20,021 nucleotides of DNA from DATEBA01 sp035288045 (GCA_035288045.1 DATEBA010000003.1:1-20021), one strand, 5' to 3'; positions 1 to 7,276 are shown, counted from the first letter of the stretch. Made by a program: numbers and translations. The notes: generated by a model not told the origin, from the letters alone.

Positions 1-59
1 CGATCGGTCAAGAGGCGACCTTCCCCCGCCTCTGGCCGAGCCCCCGCCCTTTCCTTTGA
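1..59 (+). other. Left edge, possible tail of an upstream gene
   Basis: One forward frame is open from the edge to a TGA at 57-59, which overlaps the start region of pgeF. Its translation ends in a short proline-rich tail finishing in Phe-Leu. In Actinomycetota the gene before pgeF is normally ftsZ, so this could be the last codons of ftsZ, but the visible residues are too few to recognise it. It could equally be non-coding. Confidence 0.2.
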
Positions 60-61
60 CG

Positions 62-853
62 ATGAGCCTCGAGCGACGACATCTCGGCGGACGGCGCTAC
101 GCGCTGGTGTCGCCCGCGCTGGAGTCGCGGGGCTTCTTGGCGGCTTTCAGCGAGCGGACCGGTGGTCTTAGCGACGGTTCGTTCGCGGCGCTTAACGTGA
201 GCTTCTCGGTCGGCGACGACCCCGGCGCAGTGCGACGGAACCGAGAGCTGCTCACTGAGGGGCTCGGGGTGCCGGCCTTCGCCGTCGCCGGGCTCGTTCA
301 CGGCGACCGAGTGACGCGCGTCGGCCGCGGGCGAGCCGGCGCTGGATTCGCGGATCCGGCGGAGGCGATCGCCGGCGTGGACGGGCTCGTCACTGCGAGG
401 ATCGGCGTGCCGATCGCGGTCACGGTAGCCGACTGCGTCCCCCTGGTCATAGCCTCGGCGGAAGAGGGCTCGGTCGTCGTCGCGCACGTGGGTTGGCGTG
501 GCCTCGTTGCGGGCCTCGTGGAGAGGGCCGCCGCGACGGCGAGAGGTACGGCGTCTTCGCTAACCGCCGTGATCGGCCCCGCGATCGGCCCCTGTCACTA
601 CGAGGTGGGGGAGGACGTCGCGGTCGCGGTCGGAGGCGCATCGCTAGCTGGAGCCATCACGAGCCGCCGCGCCGGGTCTTTGTATCTCGACCTGCCGGGA
701 ACCATCGCGGCGATGCTTCGAGCCGGAGGCGTGCGCCGGATAGAGATGGCCGAACTGTGCACAGCGTGCCACCCTCGCAGGTTCTTCTCCCATCGCCGAG
801 ACGCTGGGAGCACCGGCCGCCAGCTGGGCGTAGCCGCAAGGCTCCACGTCTGA
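62..853 (+). CDS. pgeF: PgeF/YfiH-type peptidoglycan-editing (laccase-domain) protein
   Basis: A complete 263-residue member of the YfiH/PgeF (Cu-oxidase_4, DUF152) family. In E. coli PgeF removes muropeptide errors in which L-Ser replaces L-Ala; relatives act as purine nucleoside phosphorylases or adenosine deaminases. The three metal-site motifs are present in order: VHG (His80), ADC (Cys125) and HVGWRG (His142). The family motifs GPAIGPCHYEVG near 190 and FFSHRRD followed by TGRQ near the C terminus are also intact. I chose the ATG at 62; a TTG at 56 in the same frame would add two residues, and neither has a clear Shine-Dalgarno sequence. The gene heads the division block and stands directly before yggS, as in Streptomyces. 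The exact in vivo substrate is inferred from family only. Confidence 0.93.
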   Translation: MSLERRHLGGRRYALVSPALESRGFLAAFSERTGGLSDGSFAALNVSFSVGDDPGAVRRNRELLTEGLGVPAFAVAGLVHGDRVTRVGRGRAGAGFADPAEAIAGVDGLVTARIGVPIAVTVADCVPLVIASAEEGSVVVAHVGWRGLVAGLVERAAATARGTASSLTAVIGPAIGPCHYEVGEDVAVAVGGASLAGAITSRRAGSLYLDLPGTIAAMLRAGGVRRIEMAELCTACHPRRFFSHRRDAGSTGRQLGVAARLHV

Positions 854-890
854 CACGACTGTTGCTGCCGTCTACGTGGGGCAACTCCTG

Positions 891-896
891 TATATT
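891..896 (+). promoter_or_regulatory. Possible -10 box before yggS
   Basis: TATATT stands 13 bases before the GTG start of yggS, in the 56-base gap after pgeF. It is unusually AT-rich for this DNA. No -35 hexamer at normal spacing is visible, and yggS has no clear Shine-Dalgarno sequence, so a short-leader transcript starting near 903 is possible. Confidence 0.3.
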
Positions 897-909
897 CCTG
901 TGAACCAAC

Positions 910-1596
910 GTGACCGCCGACGTTCCCCTGATCGAGAGGCTCGACCGGATCCGCGTCCGTCTGGCGCGGGCCTGCGAGAGGTCGGGGCGGACGCCCGAGC
1001 AGGTCCGGCTCGTCGCGGTGACCAAGACGCTGCCGCCCTCGGCGGTCTCAGAGGCGTGGGAGGCCGGGTTGCGCGAATTCGGGGAGAACTACGTGAAGGA
1101 GCTCGAGCGGAAGCGGACGGCCGTGCCGGATGCGACGTGGCACTTCATCGGAACGCTGCAGAGCCATACCGCGCACAAGGTCGCGGAGCAGGCCGACGTC
1201 GTCCAGACGCTCGCCTCGACGAGCGCGACCGAGCGGCTGGCGCGTCGCGCGGCCACCAAAGGACGACGCCTTCCCGCGCTGATCGAGGTCGATTTCACCG
1301 GGGAGCGAAGCGGTGTCTCGCCCGATGCTCTCGCCGACTTCGCCGACGAGGTGTCGCGCCTCGAGGGGCTACGCCTCGTCGGGCTCATGACCCTGCCGCC
1401 GATCCCGAGCGCCGCGGAGGACTCGCGCCCCTACTTCCGGCGTCTTCGCGCGCTCCGCGACGCCCTGGTCGAGACGCATCAGGAGGCCCTGGAACTTTCC
1501 ATGGGAATGTCGTTGGATTACGAGGTTGCCCTAGAGGAAGGCGCTACGATTGTGCGCATCGGAACGGCGCTCTTCGGCGAGCGACCGCGGGTGTAG
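910..1596 (+). CDS. yggS: YggS/PROSC family PLP homeostasis protein
   Basis: A 228-residue single-domain PLP-binding protein with the alanine-racemase-like TIM barrel fold. The family buffers pyridoxal phosphate and affects amino acid pools; no enzyme activity is firmly known. The PLP lysine is Lys39 in LVAVTKT. Other family motifs are FGENYVKEL, WHFIGTLQS (usually WHFIGHLQ), GLMTLPP and the phosphate-binding C-terminal stretch LSMGMSLDYEVA followed by TIVRIGTALFG. The length is normal. Translation starts at GTG 910, the first start consistent with the family N terminus. The gene sits between pgeF and sepF, the conserved position in Gram-positive division clusters, with only 11 bases before the sepF start. 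Confidence 0.95.
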   Translation: MTADVPLIERLDRIRVRLARACERSGRTPEQVRLVAVTKTLPPSAVSEAWEAGLREFGENYVKELERKRTAVPDATWHFIGTLQSHTAHKVAEQADVVQTLASTSATERLARRAATKGRRLPALIEVDFTGERSGVSPDALADFADEVSRLEGLRLVGLMTLPPIPSAAEDSRPYFRRLRALRDALVETHQEALELSMGMSLDYEVALEEGATIVRIGTALFGERPRV

Positions 1597-1607
1597 GAGG
1601 AAACCAG

Positions 1608-2078
1608 ATGGCAGGCGTGTGGAAGAAGACGCTCACCTACCTCGGCCTCGTCGAGGACGAGGAGCTCGAGGAGCTGGAGGAGGTCCAGGCCGCGGAGCCG
1701 GCGCAGATACACCGGCTTCAGCCCCCCCAGCCCGTGCGCGAGGTCGGAGCCGAGGAGGGGATCGTCCGCACGATCCCGACACAGCGCGCGGCGGCGGGCT
1801 CCGGCGCGATCCACAAGTCCGAGCCGAGGCGGTTCAACGAAGCCCGCGAGGTGGCCGACCGCTTCAAACGCGGGATCCCGGTGATCATGAACCTGCAGAG
1901 CACGGACGATACGATCGCGCGGCGGTTGGTCGACTTCGCCTCGGGGCTCGTGTATGGCCTGGACGGCAAGATCGAGATGGTGGCCAACAGGGTCTACCTG
2001 CTCACGCCGGCCGACGTGGAGGTGTCCGCCGAGGAGCGCGAGCGGATCGCGGGGGGCGCCTTCTACAACCAGTTCTAG
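1608..2078 (+). CDS. sepF: Cell division protein SepF
   Basis: A 156-residue SepF. SepF anchors FtsZ to the membrane and, in Actinobacteria that lack FtsA and ZipA, is the main membrane tether of the Z ring. The N terminus MAGVWKKTLTYLGL matches the membrane-targeting amphipathic helix. An acidic, Pro/Gln-rich linker follows (about residues 17-75). The globular SepF domain starts near PRRFNEAREVADRFKRG and contains IPVIMNLQ, RRLVDFASGLVYGL and ANRVYLLTP. The protein ends in GGAFYNQF, the usual C-terminal tail. A strong AGGAGG lies 7 bases before ATG 1608, which decides the start against the long open frame that runs back through yggS. Confidence 0.96.
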   Translation: MAGVWKKTLTYLGLVEDEELEELEEVQAAEPAQIHRLQPPQPVREVGAEEGIVRTIPTQRAAAGSGAIHKSEPRRFNEAREVADRFKRGIPVIMNLQSTDDTIARRLVDFASGLVYGLDGKIEMVANRVYLLTPADVEVSAEERERIAGGAFYNQF

Positions 2079-2106
2079 AGGCCGCGCGACCTTGCGGACA
2101 TCTTGC

Positions 2107-2112
2107 TAGCCT
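2107..2112 (+). promoter_or_regulatory. Possible -10 box for yggT
   Basis: TAGCCT is followed after exactly 10 bases by the ATG of yggT, which has no Shine-Dalgarno sequence. The surrounding TTGCTAGCCTTGCC is almost the same as the sequence before the tRNA-Leu gene (TTGCTAGGCTTGCC). No good -35 element is seen at 16-18 bases. Confidence 0.35.
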
Positions 2113-2122
2113 TGCCGCGCCC

Positions 2123-2416
2123 ATGACCGCTGCCGCGAACGTGGCTCTCGATGTCGTTTGCATCGTCCTCTCCGTCTACTTCTTCCTGCTGCTGGCCCGG
2201 GTCGTCCTGTCCTGGTTGGAGCTGGCCGGGGTCCGGCCGCCGCTGGCTGGCCCTGGGCGCGCTCTCTACGAGCTGATGCACGACCTCACGGACCCGGTGC
2301 TGCGGCCTCTTCGCAACCTGATCCCGCCGGTCCGGATGGGAGCGGTCGGATTCGACCTGTCGATCATCATCGTCTTCGTCGCGCTGGCCGTGGCTCGGCG
2401 TGCGCTACGCTGTTAG
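2123..2416 (+). CDS. yggT: YggT family membrane protein
   Basis: A 97-residue integral membrane protein of the YggT family. One hydrophobic segment spans about residues 8-30, then comes the conserved cytoplasmic loop with DLTDPVLRPLRNLIPP, then a second hydrophobic segment (GFDLSIIIVFVALAVA) near the C terminus. Family members lie in the sepF-divIVA neighbourhood of Gram-positives and plant plastids and are linked to membrane or nucleoid organisation and osmotic behaviour; the molecular activity is unknown. The start is ATG 2123, 44 bases after sepF, preceded by a -10-like box and not by a Shine-Dalgarno sequence. The stop TAG at 2414 is 26 bases before divIVA. Confidence 0.9.
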   Translation: MTAAANVALDVVCIVLSVYFFLLLARVVLSWLELAGVRPPLAGPGRALYELMHDLTDPVLRPLRNLIPPVRMGAVGFDLSIIIVFVALAVARRALRC

Positions 2417-2442
2417 GCTCGCGGAGCGGTCGGGGGGAAGGT

Positions 2443-3210
2443 ATGAGGAAGAAGAAAGACGAGGAAGCACCGCCCGCGGCCGAGACCCGGCGGATCACCC
2501 CACTCGACATCCAGCAGAAGGAGTTCCGGCTCGGCTTCCGCGGCTACAACGAGCGGGATGTCGACGAGTTCCTCGACGAGGTCACGGAGGCGATGGCAGG
2601 CTTGATCGAGGACAATCGGCGGATCCGGGAGCAGTCCGGCTTCGGGCTTCTGGGAACACCGGATCCGGCGGAGGCGTCGCGCCAGGCCGACGAGATCATC
2701 CGGCGAGCTCAGGAAGAGGCTGCGCGGATCGTTGCCGTGGCCGAAGCTACGGCGGGAAGCGGTTCCCACTCGGGCGGATCGGTCGACGTCCGCGGGATCC
2801 CCTCCTTCCTGCTCCGCGAGCGCGACTTCCTCCAGGGCATGGCGGGGATGATCCAGGAACACGCGGAGACGGTGCGCGAGATGGCGCGGGAGGCCCGGGC
2901 ACGCGCGAAGGAGCCGGCAGCGCCCGAGCCCACCGCGGAGCCCGAGCCCACCGCGAAGCCCGAGCCCACCGCGGAGCCCGAGCCCGCCGCGGAGCCCGAA
3001 CCCGTGGCAGCCGCCGAGCCCACGGCTGGGTCCGAGCCCGTGGCAGCCGTCGAGCCCGAAGTTGGCGAAGTCGCGGGCGGGACGGTGATGCTTCCCGAGG
3101 TAGCCGAGCCCGCGCCGGTCACCGCGGAGGGGGCGGAGACCTCGGCCCAGGAGCACGAGACCGAGACCCCGCAGCGCTCTCTCCGCGAGCTCTTCTGGGG
3201 CGAGGACTGA
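2443..3210 (+). CDS. divIVA: DivIVA-domain protein (Wag31-like)
   Basis: A 255-residue DivIVA protein. DivIVA/Wag31 recognises curved membrane at poles and septa and directs polar wall growth in Actinobacteria. The N-terminal membrane-binding domain is typical: ITPLDIQQKEFRLGFRGYN at 18-36, then DVDEFLDEV. A coiled-coil stretch follows (about residues 45-100), and a second helical part (FLLRERDFLQGMAGMIQEH) is probably an oligomerisation region. After about residue 155 the chain is a low-complexity Pro/Glu/Ala tail with PEPTAE repeats, ending in a conserved-looking RSLRELFWGED. The start is ATG 2443 behind GGGGGGAAGG. The gene ends four bases from the stop of convergent ileS. The long acidic tail replaces much of the usual coiled coil. 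Confidence 0.92.
   Translation: MRKKKDEEAPPAAETRRITPLDIQQKEFRLGFRGYNERDVDEFLDEVTEAMAGLIEDNRRIREQSGFGLLGTPDPAEASRQADEIIRRAQEEAARIVAVAEATAGSGSHSGGSVDVRGIPSFLLRERDFLQGMAGMIQEHAETVREMAREARARAKEPAAPEPTAEPEPTAKPEPTAEPEPAAEPEPVAAAEPTAGSEPVAAVEPEVGEVAGGTVMLPEVAEPAPVTAEGAETSAQEHETETPQRSLRELFWGED
2923..3012 (+). repeat. 18-bp tandem repeat coding PEPTAE
   Basis: Four nearly identical 18-bp units based on CCCGAGCCCACCGCGGAG run from 2923 to 2994, then a decayed fifth to 3012; looser GAGCCCGTGGCAGCC-type copies continue to about 3060. Each unit encodes Pro-Glu-Pro-Thr/Ala-Ala-Glu/Lys inside divIVA. The in-frame unit length allows copy-number change without a frameshift. Confidence 0.85.
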
Positions 3211-3214
3211 CCCT

Positions 3215-6200
3215 CTAGATCCGTCGCAGCGTGAGCGCGACCGGTGTCCCCTCCACCTCCGCGGCCTGACGATAGGCCGCATCCTCCAGACGCACGTCGA
3301 AGAGCTCGGCGGCGAGCGTCTCGGCGGCCACGTAGTCGCGATGCGCAGCGAACGCCGCAGCGACCTCGCCTGTCGTTTCCAGGCCGAGCGCGATGCGGTC
3401 GCTCACGTCCAGGCCGGCCGCCTTGCGCGCGTCCTGAACGAGCCGCACGAGCTCGCGCGCGAGACCCTCGCGACGAAGCTGCGGCGTGAGCTCGAGCTCC
3501 AGCGCGACCGTCACCCCAGCCTCGGCGGCGACGCCCCATCCGGTATGCGTCTCCTGAACGAGGTCGACGTCGTCCGCGGAGAGCACGACGTCGCCGACGT
3601 TCACCGACTCGCCGCGGGCCAGCGCCGCCGCGAGGGAGCCGTCGTCGGCCGCGAGCGCGGCGGCCACACCCTTCACCATGGATCCGAGCCTCGGCCCCAA
3701 CTCGCGGAAGTTGGGCTTGGCCCGCCAGCCGGTCAGCTGCTCGACCGACTCCGCGAACACGACCTCCTTGACGTTCAGCTCCTCGGCGACCAGGCCGAGG
3801 AGCGCCTCGAGCGCCGCGTGATCGCCCCGGTGGTGAACGACCGCCTCGCCGAGCGGCTGACGAACCCGCACGCGGGCGCCGGTGCGGATGCGCCGCCCGA
3901 GCTCGACGATCTCCCGGACCGTGGCCATCGCCTGGTCGAGCCGCTCGTCCACGGCTCCGTCGGCGGTCGTCGGGTAGTCGGCGAGGTGGACCGAATCCGG
4001 GCGGCCCCCGCGACCGGCAGCTAGGTTCCGCCACAGCGCCTCGGCCACGAACGGCGTGAACGGCGCGAGCAGGCTCGCAACAGTTACGAGGCACTCGTGG
4101 AGGGTCTGAAAGGCCGCGAGGGTCTCGGTGCCGCCGCGCCCGCCCGGGTCCCAGAAGCGCCGTCGCGCCCGGCGCACGTACCAGTTGGAGAGGTCGTCGA
4201 CGAAGGTCTGGATCCGCCGGCCCGCTGCGGTGGCGTCGTAGCGCTCGAGGCCGTCGCGAGCCTCGCGAGCGGTCCGCCCCAGCTGCGACAGCGCCCATCG
4301 ATCGAGCGGGGGCCGCTCGTCGGGGGGCATCCGCGGCGCTGCGGCGTCGAATCCGCTCGCGTTCGCGTAGGTGACGAAGAACGAGTACACGTTCCAGAGG
4401 GTGAGGAGGAACTGCCGGACCACCTCGTCCAGGATGTCGGGGGAGACGCGGCGCGCGGCCCAGGGGGAGCCGCTCGTGAGCAGATACCAACGGAGCGCGT
4501 CGGCGCCCTGTCGCTCGAGGACATCGAAGGGGTCGATCACGTTGCCGAGCGACTTCGACATCTTCCTGCCCCGCGCGTCCACGATGTGACCAAGGCAGAC
4601 GACGTTGCGGTACGAGGTCTGGTCGAACAGCAGCGTCGCCTCGGCCATGAGCGTGTAGAACCACCCGCGGGTCTGGTCTATCGCCTCCGAGATGAAGTCC
4701 GCGGGGAAGTGCTCGCGGAAGTCCTGTTCGCCCCTGCCGAGCTCGGGATGGTAGCCCCATTGCGCGAAGGGCATCGCGCCGGAGTCGTACCAGGCGTCGA
4801 TCGTATACGGCACCCGACGCGCGTCCTCGGCGCAGTCCGGGCACCGGATCGCGACCTCGTCGATCGCCGGGCGATGTGGGTCGACGCCGGAGACGTCGCG
4901 CCCCGCGAGCCCGGACAGCTCCGTGAGCGAGCCGACCGCCGTGTCGTGGCCGTTGCGGCATCGCCAGATCGGGAGCGGCGTTCCCCAGAACCGGTCGCGC
5001 GACAGCGCCCAATCCACGTTGTTGTCAAGCCAGTCCCCGTACCGCCCGTGCTTGATGTGGTCGGGGTACCACTCGACCGACTCGTTCACGGCGAGCAGCC
5101 GCTCCTTCATCCGCGTCGTGCCGATGTACCAGGAAGTTCGCGCGTAGTAGAGGAGCGGTGTGCCGCACCGCCAACAGAACGGATAGGTGTGGGCGTAGGT
5201 CTCCGCCTTGATCACGAGGCCCCGAGATCCGAGGTCCTCGACGATGTGCGGGTCTGCATCCTTCACGAACCGGCCGTGGAGGAATTCCGGCACCTGATCG
5301 GTGAACTTGCCCTCCTCGTCCACGGGCTTGTGGACGGGCCAGCCCTCCCGCCGGCCGAGGTCGAGGTCCTGCGCCCCGAACGCGGGCGCGATGTGCACGA
5401 CGCCGGTGCCCTCCTCCATGGAGACGAAATCCGCGGCGACGACGCGGTGGGTGTTGCCGTCCACGTTGTCGTACGGTGGCTCGTAGCGTGCGCCGACGAG
5501 GTCGGCGCCGGCGATCGAACGGACGACGGTGGCGGTCTCGCCGAAGACGCGCTCGCGGAGGGATGCGGCGACGACGAGACGCTCTCCTTCGACGTCGACC
5601 TCCTCGTAGGTGGCGTCCTCGTCGATGGCGAGGCCGAGGTTGGAGAGCAGGGTCCAGGGCGTCGTGGTCCACACGGAGATCGACGCGCCGGCGAGCGACG
5701 GGTCCGCCGGAGCGTCGAGGATGGGGAAGCGCAGGTACAGGCTCGGGTCCTCGGTCGTCTCGTAACCCAGCGCGACCTCGTGGTCGGAGAGCGCGGTCCC
5801 GCATCGCGGGCAGTACGGCGTCACCTTGTCGGCCTCGAAGAGCAGCCCGTTGCGGTGCAGCTCCTTCAGGGACCACCACACGCTCTCGATGTACTCCGTG
5901 GACATCGTCCAGTAGGCGTCGGAGAGGTCGATCCACATCCCGACCCGCTCGGTCATCCGCTCCCACTCGTCGACGTACCTCGTCACCGACTCGCGGCAGA
6001 GGCGGTTGAAGTCGGCCACGCCGAACGACTCGATGTCGCGCTTGCCGGAGGTGCCTATCTCCTTCTCGATCTCCAGCTCGACGGGAAGGCCGTGACAGTC
6101 CCAGCCGGCCCTGCGTGGCACGCGGTAGCCGGCCATCGTGCGGAAGCGGGGGAACACGTCCTTGAACGTGCGCGCCTCGACGTGATGGATCCCCGGACGT

Positions 6201-6358
6201 CCGTTTGCGGTCGGGGGCCCCTCGTAGAAGACCCACAGCGGCGCGCCCTCACGGAGCTCCAGGCTCCGACGGAACACGGAGGCCTCCTTCCAGAACGCGA
6301 GGATGCGCCGCTCGAGCTCCGGGAAGCTAACCTTCGGGTCGACCGGCTCGAATCCCAT
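3215..6358 (-). CDS. ileS: Isoleucyl-tRNA synthetase, type 2 (eukaryote-like)
   Basis: A complete 1047-residue class Ia synthetase that charges tRNA-Ile. The ATP-site motif is GRPGIHHV at about 53-60, the form seen in eukaryote-like IleRS2. KMSKS is at about 599-603. The CP1 editing domain, which removes mischarged Val, carries WTTTPWT and GTGVVHIAPAFG. Cysteine pairs CPRC, CWRC and CPDC are present, and an anticodon-binding and C-terminal region follows. IleRS2 enzymes are usually naturally tolerant of mupirocin; that is inferred from type. The start is ATG 6358, 4 bases after a strong GGAGGAGG. The same frame is open a further 101 codons upstream, but those codons lie in the T-box leader and resemble no IleRS. 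The gene is convergent with divIVA and regulated by uncharged tRNA-Ile. Confidence 0.97.
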   Translation of the reverse strand: MGFEPVDPKVSFPELERRILAFWKEASVFRRSLELREGAPLWVFYEGPPTANGRPGIHHVEARTFKDVFPRFRTMAGYRVPRRAGWDCHGLPVELEIEKEIGTSGKRDIESFGVADFNRLCRESVTRYVDEWERMTERVGMWIDLSDAYWTMSTEYIESVWWSLKELHRNGLLFEADKVTPYCPRCGTALSDHEVALGYETTEDPSLYLRFPILDAPADPSLAGASISVWTTTPWTLLSNLGLAIDEDATYEEVDVEGERLVVAASLRERVFGETATVVRSIAGADLVGARYEPPYDNVDGNTHRVVAADFVSMEEGTGVVHIAPAFGAQDLDLGRREGWPVHKPVDEEGKFTDQVPEFLHGRFVKDADPHIVEDLGSRGLVIKAETYAHTYPFCWRCGTPLLYYARTSWYIGTTRMKERLLAVNESVEWYPDHIKHGRYGDWLDNNVDWALSRDRFWGTPLPIWRCRNGHDTAVGSLTELSGLAGRDVSGVDPHRPAIDEVAIRCPDCAEDARRVPYTIDAWYDSGAMPFAQWGYHPELGRGEQDFREHFPADFISEAIDQTRGWFYTLMAEATLLFDQTSYRNVVCLGHIVDARGRKMSKSLGNVIDPFDVLERQGADALRWYLLTSGSPWAARRVSPDILDEVVRQFLLTLWNVYSFFVTYANASGFDAAAPRMPPDERPPLDRWALSQLGRTAREARDGLERYDATAAGRRIQTFVDDLSNWYVRRARRRFWDPGGRGGTETLAAFQTLHECLVTVASLLAPFTPFVAEALWRNLAAGRGGRPDSVHLADYPTTADGAVDERLDQAMATVREIVELGRRIRTGARVRVRQPLGEAVVHHRGDHAALEALLGLVAEELNVKEVVFAESVEQLTGWRAKPNFRELGPRLGSMVKGVAAALAADDGSLAAALARGESVNVGDVVLSADDVDLVQETHTGWGVAAEAGVTVALELELTPQLRREGLARELVRLVQDARKAAGLDVSDRIALGLETTGEVAAAFAAHRDYVAAETLAAELFDVRLEDAAYRQAAEVEGTPVALTLRRI

Positions 6359-6380
6359 CTCGCCTCCTCCAGCGGAACGC

Positions 6381-6411
6381 AAAACGCCCCGTCCCTTGCA
6401 GGGACGAGGCG
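6381..6411 (-). terminator. Intrinsic terminator of the ileS T-box
   Basis: A perfect 12-bp stem (one G-U pair) is formed by CGCCTCGTCCCT (6411-6400) and AGGGACGGGGCG (6396-6385) with loop GCA, followed by TTTT at 6384-6381. The U run is short. The Shine-Dalgarno sequence of ileS (6370-6363) lies outside the hairpin, which favours control of transcription; see the finding on alternative pairing. Confidence 0.85.
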
Positions 6412-6652
6412 CCTGCCCCGCGGTACCACCCCGCTTGCCGCGCCCTCGCGGGACGCGGCCCCTCACAGGCCGCCACCACGGCCTCCCGCTGTCACGGGCG
6501 GACCCGGCTGCGCCTACTGCGTGCGCCTTGCGGACGCCCGGTTCGGGCAGCGGCTCGGGGATGATGTTCCGAGGGACCGCGCCGCCGGGCTCCCACCACC
6601 CCCGGCTCGCTTGGGCCGGCGCTCCCTCGAACGTGTTCCCGTCGTCGCCGTT
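6381..6652 (-). promoter_or_regulatory. T-box riboswitch, isoleucine (ileS leader)
   Basis: The leader senses uncharged tRNA-Ile. Stem I is full length: CGAGGGA (6629-6623) pairs with TCCCTCG (6576-6570), GCGCC with GGCGC, and GCCGGG with CCCGGC around an apical GGTGGTGGGAG of the GGUGGUG type. The specifier region GGAACATCATC gives AUC at 6565-6563, followed by A; a second AUC is adjacent. The antiterminator T-box is AAGCGGGGTGGTACCGCGG at 6436-6418. Its bulge UGGU (6428-6425) matches a tRNA 3' end ACCA. The T-box GGG and GCG can pair with CGTCCC at 6406-6401, which is also the 5' arm of the terminator, so the two structures exclude each other. All pairings were worked out by eye. Confidence 0.93.
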
Positions 6653-6659
6653 GGGGGCC

Positions 6660-6665
6660 ATGCTA
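6660..6665 (-). promoter_or_regulatory. Possible -10 box of the ileS T-box transcript
   Basis: TAGCAT on the minus strand lies just upstream of the first stem I bases, which would place the RNA start near 6653. No convincing -35 hexamer is present (GACGAT at 17-bp spacing). Confidence 0.3.
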
Positions 6666-6847
6666 CACCCGGGGTGGGGATTATCGTCGTTCGCGTCGTG
6701 GCCCGGGCCGGAGGGAGGGCCGTGGAAGGGGTCTTGGGCGGGTTCGAATGACGAGCGGAGCTCGCTCGCGAACCAAGCGCCTCGACGTGGAGGGTCTCGA
6801 CGCGGATGAGATCGCTCGCAGGCTCGCAGCGACGTGGGGCGCGTTCG
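6666..6847. other. Gap between divergent ileS and dksA, no gene seen
   Basis: About 180 bases between the ileS leader and the dksA promoter. Open frames exist on both strands but none has a ribosome binding site or recognisable protein features. A plus-strand frame from ATG 6748 is in the frame of lspA and runs through dksA out of frame, so it is not credible. A short 6-bp inverted repeat CGAGCG/CGCTCG at 6752-6768 is the only structure noticed. Confidence 0.5.
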
Positions 6848-6876
6848 TTGCCGCCGATGCGCCTTGGTGCTACCGT
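6848..6876 (+). promoter_or_regulatory. Promoter of dksA-lspA-rluD
   Basis: TTGCCG (6848-6853), a 17-base spacer and TACCGT (6871-6876) form a housekeeping-type promoter. The ATG of dksA follows 10 bases after the -10 box and lacks a Shine-Dalgarno sequence, so the mRNA would be leaderless or nearly so. Confidence 0.55.
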
Positions 6877-6886
6877 CCCTCGGCTA

Positions 6887-7276
6887 ATGGCCGCCAAGTC
6901 CCCGTACACGAAGAAGGAGCTCGACGAGTTCCGCAAGCGCCTCAGGGAAGAGCGAGCGGAGCTGGAGGAGCAGCTCTCCACGATCGAGGAGGCGTCGTTC
7001 TCCGCGACCCAGTCCGATGTCTCCGGCGAGGTCTCCTTCGACGACGAGAACGCCGACGCAGGCACGTTCACGTTCGAGCGCGAGCGGGACCTCTCGATCG
7101 AGAACAACATCCGGGACCTGCTCGGCAAGATCGACCGGGCCCTGTCCCGGATGGACGAGAAGTCCTACGGGATCTGCGACAGGTGCGGCAAGCCCATCGA
7201 GAAGGCTCGCATCAGGGCCCTCCCGTACGTGGATCTCTGCATCAAGGACGCGCAGGCCCAGACCCGGCCGCGGTAG
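6887..7276 (+). CDS. DksA/TraR-type zinc-finger regulator
   Basis: A 129-residue protein of the DksA/TraR family, which binds the RNA polymerase secondary channel and, in Proteobacteria, works with ppGpp. A charged helical N-terminal half (about 10-90, with YTKKELDEFRKRLREERAELE) forms the expected coiled coil, then a C-terminal zinc-finger-like segment YGICDRCGKPI starts at 94. Cys97, Cys100 and Cys118 are present, but the fourth ligand position holds Asp121 where most relatives have Cys. The ATG at 6887 is chosen because MAAKSPYTKKEL matches family N termini; an in-frame ATG at 6806 would add 27 unlike residues. The gene lies between ileS and lspA, as in Streptomyces, and ends 2 bases before lspA. 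The role in stringent control is inferred. Confidence 0.88.
   Translation: MAAKSPYTKKELDEFRKRLREERAELEEQLSTIEEASFSATQSDVSGEVSFDDENADAGTFTFERERDLSIENNIRDLLGKIDRALSRMDEKSYGICDRCGKPIEKARIRALPYVDLCIKDAQAQTRPR

Noticed and set aside
876..1607. Open frame running in front of sepF through yggS
   Set aside because: It is an out-of-frame shadow of yggS; SepF begins at the ATG behind AGGAGG with the usual amphipathic helix.
2709..5012. 767-codon minus-strand frame spanning divIVA and the end of ileS
   Set aside because: It crosses two well-supported genes in another frame and is rich in Arg/Gly/Ala without motifs.
6551..6581. Ultrashort stem I hairpin (CTCGG/CCGAG around AUC) as in some actinobacterial ileS leaders
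   Set aside because: A longer canonical stem I with three helices and a GGTGGTG-type apical loop pairs better and uses the same bases.
6359..6661. 101-codon N-terminal extension of ileS in the same frame
   Set aside because: It covers the T-box stem I, specifier, antiterminator and terminator, resembles no IleRS, and the ATG at 6358 has a strong ribosome binding site.
4097..6751. 884-codon plus-strand frame opposite ileS
   Set aside because: ileS on the minus strand has all synthetase motifs; the opposite frame is a GC-bias shadow.
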